This document shows positions 47,201 to 61,135 of a stretch of DNA of 64,000 nucleotides, one piece after another. Source of the DNA: Annulohypoxylon bovei var. microspora (lineage: Eukaryota; Ascomycota; Sordariomycetes; Xylariales; Hypoxylaceae); the NCBI GenBank assembly GCA_022836615.1, contig MU405354.1, positions 1 to 64,000 of the forward strand, written 5' to 3'. The notes under the pieces are model-generated. The model made no database searches and was not told the origin of the DNA. It saw only the letters and a program-made list of their open reading frames with translations. Within the stretch, counting starts at the first letter, position 1. Every line of letters begins with the position of its first letter. The position numbers and the translations under genes are program-made.

Positions 47201-50200
47201 AGAGAGAGACTTTTTCCGTATGTGGCGGTTTTACCAAATGAATGGTTGAGCGCCACGAGCGCTGACGCGTGTAGCATCTATCGAATTGCAAAGACGCTTT
47301 CGGCCGTGATTGGCCAACCGGTACTCGATAGTCAATTACCGGCGGTCAGACTACTGTTATAAAGAAGGTAATGATCTTATTAAGCGATATTCAAGGTGAG
47401 CCTCTTCACCGAGGATGATCTCCGGCCCACTGTTGCGACGTCTGAGATTGTAGCAATATGTAACGTTGCGGGAAGAATCCATGTGATAAGTATTAAGGAT
47501 TCCGATTCCAGTGCTTTCACGAGCTACAAAAAAAAAAAAAGGTTCCATGTTGGTTCTTGAGTCTCTACGTGACTACCTACCTACCTAGGTATGTATGAAC
47601 TTCTCCTAGCCCATTCGGACGAGAGTCAAAGCTAGGAAAGCGAAGTCCGAAAGGGATGCTCGTGGTTGGCGAGATCGACCCGACAGCTCGGTAGAGAAGG
47701 CGGGGCTGGAGACCTAAATGGCAATTATTGCAGGTTGCAAACAAAAGGCACCAGGGAGTAGATCCTGATGAGGCTATTAATGCACTCCATTGGCGGTAAT
47801 ACAAAGGCTGACAGCCAAAGAGAGCTGGTCTTTAACGCCTCCATGCGGGTTACAAGGCGTCCGCCAGGAGAATAGCCAATTGGATCTGGACCATCCGTAA
47901 TATTCCAACCGAACCGGTCTCCAAGAGGCTTGCAAACTATCACCATTTATAAAGTCTGACCCGAGGAATTTCAACCGGTGAATTTTAGGATTCCGGTATG
48001 TACGCGTGGTTATCAAACTCCGAGTCGAGCAAAGCTTGTTGCTGACACCATGAAAGCTAGGTCGCCGTGGTGGTCATGGTGTTCGTGGGGGTCTTACGAG
48101 GTCCAGAATATCGATGGACCTCCAGGTCTCTACCGAGGCAGCTTACAACTAAGAAACAAAAAAGGAAAAGTTACACCGTTTCACGTAGACGAAAGGTGTC
48201 GCGAGCGATGATTCGCACGGGGCCGGTAAGCCTTTAAGACATGGCAAGGTGAGGCTGGTTTAATCCCGGGCACCTGGTCCCTGCTTTGGGCAACCGGCAG
48301 GTTTACGGTTGCAGGAAGTTATATACGCATACGGAATTCTCCCCTTTGCTTGCTGACAGGAGTGTCCTTGCTTCTCGACCCATGGCCATGCCGTTGGGAC
48401 AATACACAGTACCGTGGAAGTTAGATCTTACCCCGATCTGGGCCTAGTGGGTCACATAAGAAGGATATGAGGCTTCCCAGACAAATCTTCAACCATCGCT
48501 CTGTCTTGTTTTACCAATGCCTCACTCAACAAGACGTCGATGCCGAATGAACAACGTGGAGCGGTCGGCCCGAGGTATGTCAAGACTGTTAGCGAATATT
48601 ACAGCAGGGGATAACAAGCGGATGTCATTGGATCCGATGATATCCAAGTTACCAGCCCGCCACAAGTTGGATAGTTTGTACTACTTATATATGTACACAA
48701 CGTTGATGAAAGATGAGGCTATTAGGTAAGGTGTGGTGGGACTTCGGCCGACGTAGCAAGGGACGCACTGTAATAGTATGTAATTAGAAGAAAAAGTAAT
48801 ATAATAATAGCAGGGTTGTACCAGAAGCAGATCAATGTTGGTTGACAGCGGACGTGGCTTATGCATGGTAGTTGACGGTTCGAGCGTGAATGCCTCGTTC
48901 AGCCTTTGATTGCTAGCGTATCTAGATGCTGGTTTCGAAACACTTATTGCGCCAACGATAGTTCATCGAGCGGGAGACGCACGTACTCGCATCTTCAATC
49001 AGGCACCTGATATCGCTAATCACGAACCCTCCCTGCGGCGGCCGTGCATTTAATGTAGATGTACTCAAATACCCACCTACCTACATACATGAAAGGCTAC
49101 CGAACTTGGATTTCAACGATGCAACCCCATCTCCTACATATCACATAGCAGCTACATATGAGATACATGACACCCCGACATGTTCTACTAGTTCTAAGTA
49201 GCGCTTTGTTCTTGTAAGTTTGCCTCTGGAAATTTGAGACACAAGTAGGCTCGTATGAGATGAGCTTCATTTATAAGATGGTCCAACTAGTCGCCTAGCC
49301 TTCTCGGATAATCCTTGCAATCTTCTTTAGCCTCCATGAACTGAGCAACATGAGTTTGACTACATCTTGTACATGTCCATATGTGTATTGGTAGGTTCGG
49401 CCTTTGGAGCTTTATATAGACCCCCACATAGCTACCTACGTGACGAGACTACTTATTTACCCGGATGTATCAGTTGCTCGCCAGCGGATTCATGAAACCC
49501 GTAATAGCGTAATAGAGAGGTCATGATAAACAGAGATGTCCACCTGCGTAAATACACATGCATGCTCATGATGAATGGACCAAGAACATTTACACGTGTT
49601 ATGTAGTCGTTTTTTCCTAGACCCATAAAACGATTCTTGACTAGGTAGCCAGTAGGTAGGTATGTATGTACTTTACAATATGTACACATACAAGACTTAT
49701 AAACCCCGATTTACCCCAGAGCTGGGGTGGATAAGAGATTTCGCCTTGACAAGCCAGGCGTTCGAGCGTATTCGGCGCTTAAAGCTTAACCGATGGACTA
49801 TCACCTGCTGATGAAGCAGGAGAGAAATGATGATTAACAAACCCGTCTGCTGGGTTGATCTGCATTGGATTTCAGATCTCGGGGCCCGGACAGGGGTTAC
49901 ACAACGTGGGGGGTTATACATCTAATATATTCGATATCTTCATCCAAGCAGCCAAGCAGACATTTGTGTATGCACCTGGGATGTTTGCCATGCAAGATTG
50001 TTGAAGAAAATGAAAGATGATGGGTTCATGGAGTGAATGGGTACCATCGGTGTGGTATCTATGGATCTATTCATATATCCCTTCGGGTGTTTTAAACCCC
50101 AATGATCGATGAAGGTGTCATGCTAGGGATGATACTTCACGGCATGTTAGTCCGGTTCGAATGTGAGTATGATTCCCCGGAACCTCGTCTCCTCCAAGAA

Positions 50201-53200
50201 CTTGCCTACTTGAATATACCGGCTCTAAGTTAGGTACATGCCATTAAAAGTTCATTGACAACATTGAGTAACCTGACACAGATTGAAGCGAGTTGATGTC
50301 GAAGTAAGGAGTGATGATTGCCAGGGGGCTAGACATGTACTCTTTGATATAAAGTTACACGTGGTTTATAACTATCTACTTAAAGTAGGCAACTCGGTAC
50401 CTAGGTGAGCTCTAAGGTCTGTCTATATGTGAGGCTACATATGTTAAAGAACTTGTGATAGTTGTTGGTTTCTCCCCTTATTTACTACTTCATATTACGG
50501 CCTTTTCTCCATTCCTCAAATGTGAAGCTAGTCTGCTATATAAATGTACAAATGGGAAAGAATCGTCATATTTTATAAGAACTTAAAGTAGTTCGCGATC
50601 GTTGAAGTAGAATTTTAAGTTACTTAGGGAACTACTTACGATAGATTCAGATCGTCCGCTCTTTCTTTTAGATTTCTTTATTTTCGGAAATGACGCGTAG
50701 GATAAAGCAGTAAAGTCGGGAGGCTCTCCCTTAACAATCTTTCCCGCCCCGGACAGTTCGGGTCGCTCCACAGACCCCACAACGCACCGCCCCCGGAACC
50801 GCCCTTCCAAGTGTTGCAAATCCACTTAGGTACTTGCCAGAGCCACTTATACCCACTCTTCCCGCTAATAAGCTAAGGGCAACCAATTCTAACCCATTCT
50901 AACCCAAGCCCCCTTGCCAACTAACAGGGTATATTCACACATCATGCAGAATCACCAGACCGTGATCATCCATCCACTATTTTCTTCTATCTCTTGTCTC
51001 TTGCGTCGCTACGCACTTTGCTATGGTAGTTTTCTGGGCAATCCGGCTCTTCTACCACTTATAGCGAAGAGGACAACCTACTGGGCTGCTGGGTAGAAAT
51101 TCTTTGTGTTTTGCCGGTTGTTGGTAAATAAGATACTAAGTTGGAGACAAGTAACTAATAATGCATCAGTCGCATCAGTCGCATCAGTCGAATAATTCCT
51201 GCATAAAAGACGGCATATTAGAGAGCGCTCAAGATTCAAGATCTCTCCCTGTCGAGGTAATCTGTCATCTCTGCTAAATCAAGATTGCTAGATCTCTTGA
51301 AGCACGTATATGCGCTGCGTTGCAAGAATGGATGACTACCTACAACTCAAGTTCCGATTCTTTCGGCAATCTCTCGCGTACGGAATACTTTCCAAGGTTG
51401 TCTGTCGGTGCGTTTAGACGTAATAGACTGGAGAATGGAGATCCTTTCACATATGGCACGTGTGTACATAATATGTACCAATTGTGCAGAGCAACGCCAT
51501 ACGCCATTCTAGGCCTGTCCGCACTTGAGTCTTCTCCCCCACTGTACCATTAGTATTGTATGGCTGGGAAGCCGATCCATGTATTGTACTGTACATTACA
51601 AGGCCTCATTGATGCCGCCATCCATGATCACGACCCCCGGCTTTGGACTTCTTCGGGTCCTGTGGATAATCCATAGCTTGAGAGCTTTTCTCTCGCCTGC
51701 TCGCCCCTTGACGGCAGCCCCCTCGCAAAGAACCCACACGGCTTCTCGTTACCACCTCAGGTAGTCTACCTCGCAAGCCCGCAAGCCATAATACCATACC
51801 ATCTACTTCCAGCTGCATACGCACATCCGTACTCTTTCGTACACACCCGAAAACAAACTGATGGAAAAGACAGTCCAGTCCTTGCTCCCAAGTTCTTAAC
51901 ACCCCAGGCTTATCGTGAAAACGAGGACAGGGGTAGTCTCGCGAAATCGCTTCGTCCTAATAGATACCTACCTAGTATCCTTGCTATCTGTGCGTGTTTG
52001 GCCTAATCTTTTTTGTCGTTCACTACGAAGACTACAACTACTACACACAGTACTTTTCTCCGCAGACCTTTGCTGCTTGTCATTGCATATATCCCTTTTC
52101 TTTTTTTCCCATTTTGCTAAGTTTTATTGATGAGACCGAACCTCGGGTAGTCCCACGTCAACCGAGTGGGTGTGTCGCCGCATTCTCGTTTCTCGCGCGA
52201 GACAGCTAGGTCTACCGTTTCCTCATCGCAATCGCTCGAGCTCTCGCTACCGCTCACCTTCCCTCCGAGTACCACTGCCGCTTGCCGCATGAGCACTGGG
52301 AATCACATGGTTTTACGAACACTCAAACTCCGCCGCATCATCATCTATCCCTCGCATTATACTGCCGGCAACCCGTGGTGACATCTACCTAGCTAGTTAG
52401 TTACTTTTGCCTTATTAATTCATAACATTCAATGCCCCTCTTCTACATTGGTTGGTAAACGCCTGTGCTCAGCTCTCCGCGGCTGCAAAAGCAATGGATG
52501 AGCATATCTAGCAGCAGAAAAGCCTTAGTGCAATCTACTTCGAATTGGCTTTACACATTCTCATGACGGCCTTGACTGATTCTGAGACAGCTACAGAAGC
52601 CAGGACGGGGTATATCACAAGCGAGTAAAGAGGCCTCACTGCTCGATGTCTTACAATTCTCTAAAAGTGAAAGAGGACACCCACCGTCCTTCGCGCGCAA
52701 CCTTTGCGACTAGTTGATAATCCCGTTTGAAATCATTGCGGGCCTGCCCAGCTCATTAAACTGAATACACGGCTACTATTCAGCTCTGACCCTACGATAT
52801 TGCCTTTCTTTGTTAGCACGGAATCCATGCTCAGCTTGGCCTAGTTCGCAGCCGCCTGCCAACTCTTTCCATCCAGGTCTGATAACACCTATTTCATATC
52901 CCGTCTAGCCAACCCCCCCTTCAGGGAAGCAAGCTCCCGCTGCCGCTGCTGAACAAAGAAAGACTGTCTCGTCTGAAGGCTATCAGCCCTCGATGTTCGT
53001 TTTGCCTTTCCGTTCGGTTTCTCCACCTCGACAGGCCACTGCCAGCTCCTCTTAAGCTCGTTTGGTTCTGTCAATACGAAGTGCTACATTCTTATCCTAC
53101 CACAACTTTCCTTCTATCTACACCCTCGCACATATATTGGGCACGCGCACCATCCTTACCTGCATCGTCACGACATATCTAGTTCTGACAAGAAATCCTC

Positions 53201-53511
53201 CTTAGACTGCACTCAACCGGTGTCTTCATTCTACATCATCGTTCTTCAATCCAGCTCTGTCTTACTACCTTTATCTGTGAGACATACCTGGGTACAGCAT
53301 TGAAATCGGGAACCGGCGACATTTCTTGCAAAGGATCCGAGTGCAACTCAGACGATACGATTGCATGTGATGAATTAAAGCTGATAGTGGTAGAGAGGCT
53401 CTGCGAGTTCACGAGTTCGCCGCACCTTTTACGGAACGAGGACTGAAATAAGATCTCCTCTCCCACGAATAACTAATTTTGAATATCACTTATCTTTTTC
53501 TACCTTCAGCC
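44276..53511. other. 9.2-kb gene-poor region
   Basis: I found no gene I can support in this stretch. Visible features are:
- purine/pyrimidine-biased tracts, for example 45118-45240;
- (TACC)n and TACCTAGGTA motifs at about 45038-45053, 47573-47591 and 49073-49088;
- a poly-A run near 47525-47540;
- a small 9-bp tandem repeat at 51163-51190;
- increasingly pyrimidine-rich sequence from about 51950 to 53510, which may be the long promoter or leader of the next gene.
Short ORFs (for example 47725-47946 -, 50583-50825 -, 51606-51902 -) have no domain or splice support. Confidence 0.45.
51163..51190. repeat. 9-bp tandem repeat, three copies
   Basis: The unit GCATCAGTC occurs three times in a row with no mismatches, in non-coding DNA. 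Confidence 0.9.
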
Positions 53512-55554
53512 ATGGTACAAGATCCTAATCAACCTAGGGAACCCTTCCCACCAAGGACCACATACTGGCCGCACCAGGATAGGTTTCCTATGGAGCCAGT
53601 CCCGGACGACACTCGCTTCGCCGACTCGCAAGACGTAAGGCGACCTCCTATGGTGAGTTGGGCCTCATCCTCCTCGTGAAACTGTAGTACTAAGTGTTAC
53701 GTAGGCGATTGACAAGGCCTTGCGCGAGTATTGCAATATTTCCGCGGAATTCTATGTGGTCATAACTGTCATCGAAGGAAAACCTCATATCTTCACTGCG
53801 CCGCAAATACCTTCGTTAAATATATCAAGCTTCTTAGATGTCGAAGCTCTCGGCCGCGAATTGCAGCGTGCTCAACCCCGTAAGTTCTTAGAGTTGAGTT
53901 CGAGCTGTATGGATGTAAAACTAAAATTCTTCCCTAGCCGCAAATCCCCCATATACTGAATCGGAATTTACCGCCTCCTTCGATTCAGATATCAGCCGGT
54001 ATTCCATGGACACACCGAGACGCTGGGCACAAGAGCGCCGATATGGTCAGCCTATAGGTTTAACGGGGTTCGAAGATGATGGAGAATATAAGGCCCGTAA
54101 ACGACCGAGGCCAACTATGACGCGGCGTGAAACTGAGAATTTCGATGATGAACCTGCAACGTCGTCAAGTTCCTTGAGGAGAAAGATCGAAATTCGCGAT
54201 GAAAGAGCTGTTTGGCAATTCTATGAAGAACGCTTCAAAAGTATCCAGCAAAACGCGTGTAAACTGCTTGCAAAGGCTTGGGTCAAGACCGTTGAACCAA
54301 AGAAGCAGTCGACACATCCTTATACAGGTTCAGATGAGAAGGCACCTGATTGGTGGCCCAAGCCTTGGGGACCGGGCGTTGAACATCGAGTAAGACATAA
54401 AGAGCCTGACCATTTATACAAGCGAGGTAAGACGAGGGGAAAATGCGTGGAAGAGAACGAAAATGCTAATCAATTATGCCAGAACGCATACATCTTCTTG
54501 TTCATATTCTTCGATTGATTGTTGAGCCGCCTAGTAACCAACACCCATCCGTCCAGAGGCTCTATCTGAATGTAGCCAAGTTAGAAGATATCACCACTGA
54601 AGCTCTCTCGTCATTCTTTGCCGACAAAGATAACCCAGGTAACGTAGCGAAAAGACCTTATTTGAAAGAGATCTTTAGGGTTGCTCAAAATGAAGAACGT
54701 TATAAAGACGGCCAAATAGGTAAGCAGTCTGAAAACCTTTGAAGATGTATCAGAACATTGCTAAGCATATATATAATATATATATAGACGGAACAACCAT
54801 TGTTCACGTGATGCCAAATGATCGAGTTGGTCAGGGTTACGTGTCGGACACCGAGGATGTCTCCCCTGGGAGGGAAGACGGCGAACATAATCCAACACCA
54901 AATTCATCTAGTGCATCGCCTCAGAGGATAAGTGTATCACAGACTCTCATGACTCAAGCTCACAGCTCGGAACCAAGTCCCACTACTCAGATGTCAGGCG
55001 ATGCCTTTGTCGGGGATATGCCTGTTCGAGGGACTCCATATTCCCAGCCAGTCCTGGGTTCGGAAATGACCGCAGAACGACAGACCTTTGTGGACGCTCC
55101 TACTATACCTAATCAGGCTCCACTTCACCCTACGACGAATATAAGTCTCCATGACATGTACACTAATCCTCACGACTCTAGTAGAAGGTCGTCAATATTC
55201 ACTTCCCCATCGGAATACACGAATCCAACCACATCGACCATTTACCAGGTAAATCAACAGTGGCAAACGAGTTCAGCAGCACCAAGCAATTCGTCGGTTT
55301 ATACCTTTCCGCAGCAATCGGGTAATGCACACCAGCCTTTCGTCAGTCATGCTGGCGTGCCGATGCCACAGGGCCAGCAATTTTTAGGGGCTCCATTTGA
55401 CGGGTTGCCAAGAGTAAGCCATGATGCGCAGCATGGTGGCATGATACGCGCGCTTCCCCAGCCTGGCTACTCCAGCTATATGTCCCATGAGCCAGGGCAT
55501 CTTTCGGCATCAGGCACTAAGGCCGAGTCTCTGCCTAGGCATCCTACACAATAG
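53512..55554 (+). CDS. YDR124W-like helical-bundle domain protein (formerly DUF2841), function unknown
   Basis: Five exons (53512-53652, 53705-53879, 53938-54426, 54483-54719, 54788-55554) join in frame to 602 residues. The central part (about 195-345) contains QFYEERFKSIQQNACKLLAKAW, EPKKQSTHPYTG, PDWWPKPWG and RHKEPDHLYKRERIHLLVHILR. I recognise this as the domain shared by yeast YDR124W and proteins of the hrmA-associated subtelomeric cluster of Aspergillus fumigatus. The N-terminal 105 residues include a compact hydrophobic strand-rich part (EFYVVITVIEGKPHIF). The C-terminal 250 residues are disordered and rich in Ser, Pro, Gln and Asn. No membrane or signal sequence is seen. A regulatory role in colony morphology is known only for the Aspergillus context, so no function is claimed here. 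It stands alone, with empty DNA on both sides. Confidence 0.75.
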
Positions 55555-58500
55555 GTTCGCTATCAGTCGACGAGAATTTACGACCTTGTCAATAGCTAGA
55601 CGGTACTTACGCTTCCCTCGGCACATGGATGAATCCTATCTAAAGTTGGAGCCCCAATCCTAGGGAATACTATTAGTTGTATATGCCTTGTAAGCATGAC
55701 TCTACGCTTACAACGCCGTTATCGATTAGTTGGTCATTCGATTTGATCTGAGAATCAAGAGTTCTTATTATTGAATCTTTACTCGGTTCAAGTCCTGAAG
55801 CTCGACACAAGACAGCCCTTCCACCGTGGTGGGAACTAGGATGCCACGCGTTTTACGACCTTTTTTGTCTTGTTCTCAAATATTGAGTTATCCAACTGGT
55901 GGCGGCAAGTTATTACATGTTCGCAAAGTGTTATTAGAGACATTGTTCTCATATAAGCACATAGCGCGGAGGTAGTGTTATCAATCTTCAAACTTTACAC
56001 GAAGAGAGGCTCAGCGCTGTCGGTTCTACGGTATACAATTTGTCTTGTTTTGTTTCTATTTCCAGCGTTGCCTTGTCTCAGACGTTTTCTACTATCGACA
56101 CGTACTCCGCGAGTATAACGTGACAACGAGAAGAGCAAATGGGGGGGCACAAAAAGGGGACGGCAATAGTGAAGAAGCATTAGGGCGGCAGCTAATCAAC
56201 GGGGAGATTACAACTGGACGGCGGCTTTGTTTCTTTCCTACAGATCAATACCACGCAGGCATGAGTTGGCTACTTCTCATTGCATAGCATGGGCGCCGTA
56301 CGACTCACACGAGTTGAGGGCTTATGGGGTGGCTATTTTATCCTTGTGCGCTTCGCCTCGTCAGACTTTTTCATTCGCCGCATAGCGAAGTAAATGGAGG
56401 TTATTCTGTCCCGGCGCGAGTGGTGGTGTTAGCTGTTTTGGGTTCCCCTACGTTGTTGCAACTCCTTTTCGAGCTGAGATCATGCCGTCACGATCATTGC
56501 TTTTATTTTCTTAATATGTTTTCATGTGTAGCTATTTTAAAAGGGGGATACGCTTCCCTTTTTTCGATTTTATCGACGGTCCCGCTGGACGAATGAGCAA
56601 AGGGGAAGCGAAGGATGGCGAAATGGGGAGGACTTAGCCCGGTAAGAGGTACCGAGGCTGAGCTGGCTCATTTGGTAAATTGTTACGTGTTTTTTTTGGA
56701 CAACGTGGGTTTGGCAGAAAGGAAATAGGGGGCTGGAGTATGTGGTCTTCGTGTTAAGGCATCTACACATTCCTTGCCAGGATTTAATTGATAACGAGTG
56801 AGCAATTCAAGGGGCAAACGCCTCTACACTATGCTATGCTTTCAGACTCGAAATTTACTTCATCAATCTTCCATCTTTTGACATGGTGAATTTACAAATG
56901 TATTAAATTAACCATCATGATAATTTTGCCTTTTTCTATGCTATAGTTCGGGACTGATGAACCAATTCATGCGGGCTACAGCCTTGGAATATGATTAGGA
57001 AGATGCGATTTGCTCCGCTTACACCTAGTATCCATGGGGCGTTGCGAAGTTTGCCTATTACCTAGTCCAGGTATGCATCCTCGGGTCTGACCCACGGGTA
57101 GAGGCCCGTCCCGCTTTAAATCCCGTTTTTGTATACATAGTAGGTAATATATCATGTAGCATTGTTCGATTAAGGTTAGGGAGATCTATTCGCAATCTAC
57201 ACTTTGATCTGAGTCCCAGTACCGGCAAACGCGCATACATATCCAGATTACGTTATAACATTGCATGTGCATATGTACGGTACACACACACATCACAAAA
57301 CCCGAGCTGTTGCTTTTTCTGGGATCTTAAAATCTACAGATATCTGAAATATGATATAAATCGCGGCAGACCCGCTGACCCGGCAAACGACCACGCCCCC
57401 CTGACCTGGCTTTGTACCAACCTAGGAAATCATACGAATACTACGCAGGAGCATGCGTCAAGCCAATCCGGGGTCATATTTCTACGTGTCCACCAGACGT
57501 AGCTGAAACTCGGATGCCAAGGATATCATAATAAAAAGGCGGAAATAAAGGGTCGTCCTAAAAGACGAGTATGAGAGCGTTGAAGAATTGCGCGCCTCGC
57601 AGAGCATTCAGACGTAATTGATCTAAGGAGACAATTCATAAGCACGCGAGATCGCAGGATCAGGCTGTAGATGACGCGCTCCCTCATAGCAACCGGCCCA
57701 CCCCCGGTACCGTAGAGTAGGGTCGGTGGTATAGGATTTCCCTTTACCGATATGCTACAGGTCATATCTCACAAAAGTAGATTGGGGAAACGACATGGTT
57801 GGTAGCATCGCCGTCGGAGCGGCGCTGCAGAAAATGCATATCGCCAACATCTCCTCTCTTTTTCCACTTCCACCATTCCGCAGCCCGCAGCCCGCAGCCG
57901 GTCTTTCGGTTTTCCGCCTCGGCTCCGCTTTGAACATGGCACTGGTTCGGGTAACGATTTTCGGGTTGCTCGACATTCGTCCCGCATATGATAGTGACTG
58001 CGGCAGCTGCGGGTAGGGAGCGTTGACTCGCAGGTCAGCTTTTGCGTCAGAATCACCAGGCCTATCCAAGTTCTCGGTAGCTAGAGGATGGGTTTCTTCC
58101 CCATCTCCACCCTTCCATCCTTCGACTTGGGACGCTCAGCACATCCCAACGTTAGAGTTAGTGGACTTGGTATTGAAAACAAGAAACCATGTAGATCGAA
58201 ACAGAACTACGTACCAAGGAACCAGTTTCTACAGGCAATCTTCAATCTTCAATTCTCTAGAAGGATCCTCGTATGCGGGCGGAATGTTTCGCAGAACCTG
58301 TAGTTTGAAACGACACTATATGTACCTCCTATTTACCTAGGTAAGTGCCTAAATAAGTGTCTACCTAGGTACATATTAAACGCGTCATTATATGGAGGGT
58401 AGCTGACCAGTTAGATGTTCCCAGGGACCAGGTTACATGCCTAACATACCTACATACCGACCTACCTAGGTAGGCCATATTGCCGAGGGCAAATTGAGGC

Positions 58501-61135
58501 AAAAGTTTTGCCTCGATGCTTGATCTATCTGCCGCCGGCTGCCATCGGTTTCTTAACCGACAACTACCTAGGTACCTATACAATAGGGGGGGTTTCTAGA
58601 GTGCCTGGGAAGATAGCTTAGGTACCAAGTGAGAGAATTGCCTTGAATTCGTCGGGAAATTTTCCAGATGTACAGTACAAAGCGCGTCTGGCAGATCTTA
58701 AGCTCGGGTGCGGTTCAAAATATTCCTTCGTTGTTATTATTACAGGTAACAAACTGTAAATGCCGTTTATCTCCCTTGGTCATTCACCAGTCCCCTTGTT
58801 GAACCTAATCTAGATCATCAATGGGCGCTGCTGCCCGCATCGAGATAATAATGGACCAGTCACTCTGTCGCTTTCCCCCTCCCCTTTCAACTCCCTGCTC
58901 CCCCACGTCCATCCAGCGACTCGACACACGAAGCTGCACGTCTTTCAATGGTCGGTAATCACCCTAGCTAGCCTAGCTGCAGGACCTGTCGACGCCTGTA
59001 GCACATCCCGTCCGGTGGCTGACCTGAAGCCTGCGTGTCTCGTTCGAGGGTTGCATGTAGCTTGCATAGATGGGTCATGGAATATGTAATGTGGCATAAA
59101 GATACGCAGGACAGCGGTAAACCACCCCTCCGGGGATTCTGTGCATTGGGATCCATAGAAAGTCCCTGGTTAGTCGCCGTTTAGCAATACCACACCTCCC
59201 TTTAACCCAAGAATCTATAATCATCGCGACCTAGCCTGCATAGCGAAACCAGGTAGTTTCTTCTATGTACTTAATTTTCCGCTAACCGTACCCTTAGGTA
59301 CAATACCGAGGTAGGTTTTTGATCCTTAACCGTAAATCAATGCCTTATGGTCCAAGTCAACCACGGGACGGGACTCTAGTAGGCTAAGGACTATTATACA
59401 TATTTTTAATATCCCCAAATGCTAGATGTTCTCATAAAATTACCGAATAAAGCCTAAAACTGTAGATATCTTACTACTTAGAAACGTGAAGTTCGGGGCA
59501 GGGCATGGCATTTCACTCAGACCGGCAAACCTCATTTCGGTACCTCACAATTTTTACCCAAATAAGTTAACACTTAAGAGCTTACCTCCCCTAAGTACCT
59601 TTCTATGAGCCTTTCTTGGATATTTTCGACGGTCATCAAGCGCATTCAAGCCATTGGACTTAAAGCGCACCTATCCCCTGAGGTTCCGGATATGGGTTGT
59701 TGCCAAGACCAAATCGCCATCAACTTTTAAATCAACTGTTTTTAATAGGCTAGTTTTTAAACGGACAAATGGCATTCTGGAGCTGGCAAATGAGGTATTA
59801 GTATGGTCCTTCTCCTTAGGTTACCTCACAGCCTTGGGTCCCATATGATAACAGGGCGTAGGCTTTCCTACGAAATAGGCTAGGAAGACGACGATGCTAA
59901 ACTACAGACTCTTGCAAGTTTGCTATCTAAGGGAAACTACCTACCTACCTACTAATGTATCCATGTCATCCTAATCTATGGACTCAAATAACGGTCGATC
60001 TAATACCTGGATGGACGAGAAAAATTAGTTGGATTGAAGGATAACCCCCCGGAACTCGTGTTTGGGTATGGTGTCAGGGGCAGGCCCGTAGTTTATGGCT
60101 GTGTCACAGAGTGAGAGGCTGGAGTGCAAGAGGCTCGCCAGAGGCTCGCTAGTAGGTAGATATGTGAGATTATTAACGCCTAATCCTTTTCTAAACTCCT
60201 GGGGCCTTTGGCCCCTTTATATATACAGCTGGTAGATCGCCGGTGGGGCGCTGCTAGGCAGCTCCGCACGCTAGGCCCTGACATATGGTCACAATGCTAC
60301 AGTAATATCTACCTAGGTAGTTCAATGGGCGTCAAGATCATACTACCTCCTATGCTACAGAATTTTCAGTACCTTAACCAAAGCTAAGGTCCGAGGAGAG
60401 GGTGACAACCTATCTTGGTTGATCATAGCCTCGGGCCAGCGGGGGTATTCTAATTAAACCAATAATCTCACAGAATACTTTTGTTGTTTCTGGGGCCTCC
60501 TTTTCAGTAGGCTCCTCTGTTGATACCTTCCCAGAAGAAGGAATATTTTTAGCAGGCCCTTTTTTTCTTTAGTTACACTAAAAATACTGGGAGATCTTCA
60601 GAATTCGATACCATGTATAGATCACCAGTGCTACAAAGGGTCTAACCACATACAAGCACGTACCCTGGTTTTTTAAGTCACCCGAGCACATTATTTGGGG
60701 CAAACAATTCGGTTAATATCACTTCTATTATGGTAAGGCTTTTTACTCGAGATTATACCTAGTCTAGATTCTATGACCATTGACAACCCTCATGACGTGT
60801 TGCTGAATAGGTTGTATTTGTCCGGTGCTAGACGAGGAGCTAAGTGTAGGAATTAAGTAACTGTTTTGGATGTTCTTACTACAGACGACACGCATTAAAT
60901 TCTACTGATATCCATAATACACGGAGTACTGATGCATACCTAAGCTTGGACCTTCTAAGGCACTGAAAACATCGAGGTCAAGTCTACTACCAACGTTACA
61001 AGATGTATTCAGGAGGTGAAAGTGAAGACCAGGGGTGATTAGATGCGAGAGGAGAGTAATTCAGCAGGTACGTAGTTATGGATTATATTCAATTTATGAA
61101 ACTACATTGTATCAACAATTGGTTTTTAGATCCAG
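55555..61135. other. 5.6-kb intergenic region, no supported gene
   Basis: No ORF here shows a domain or a believable exon structure. There are TACCTAGGTA palindromes at about 58361-58372, 58461-58473, 58563-58580 and 60308-60321, and a TACC tract near 59938-59951. The 57780-58110 part is C/G richer and open on both strands, but without recognisable protein signal. The region contains the 3' flanks of the two neighbouring genes, which are convergent. Confidence 0.45.

Noticed and set aside
55716..55800. tRNA-like words (TAGTTGGTCA and GGTTCAAGTCC)
   Set aside because: The boxes are present, but the anticodon loop lacks the usual T33 and no acceptor stem pairs, so it is probably chance.
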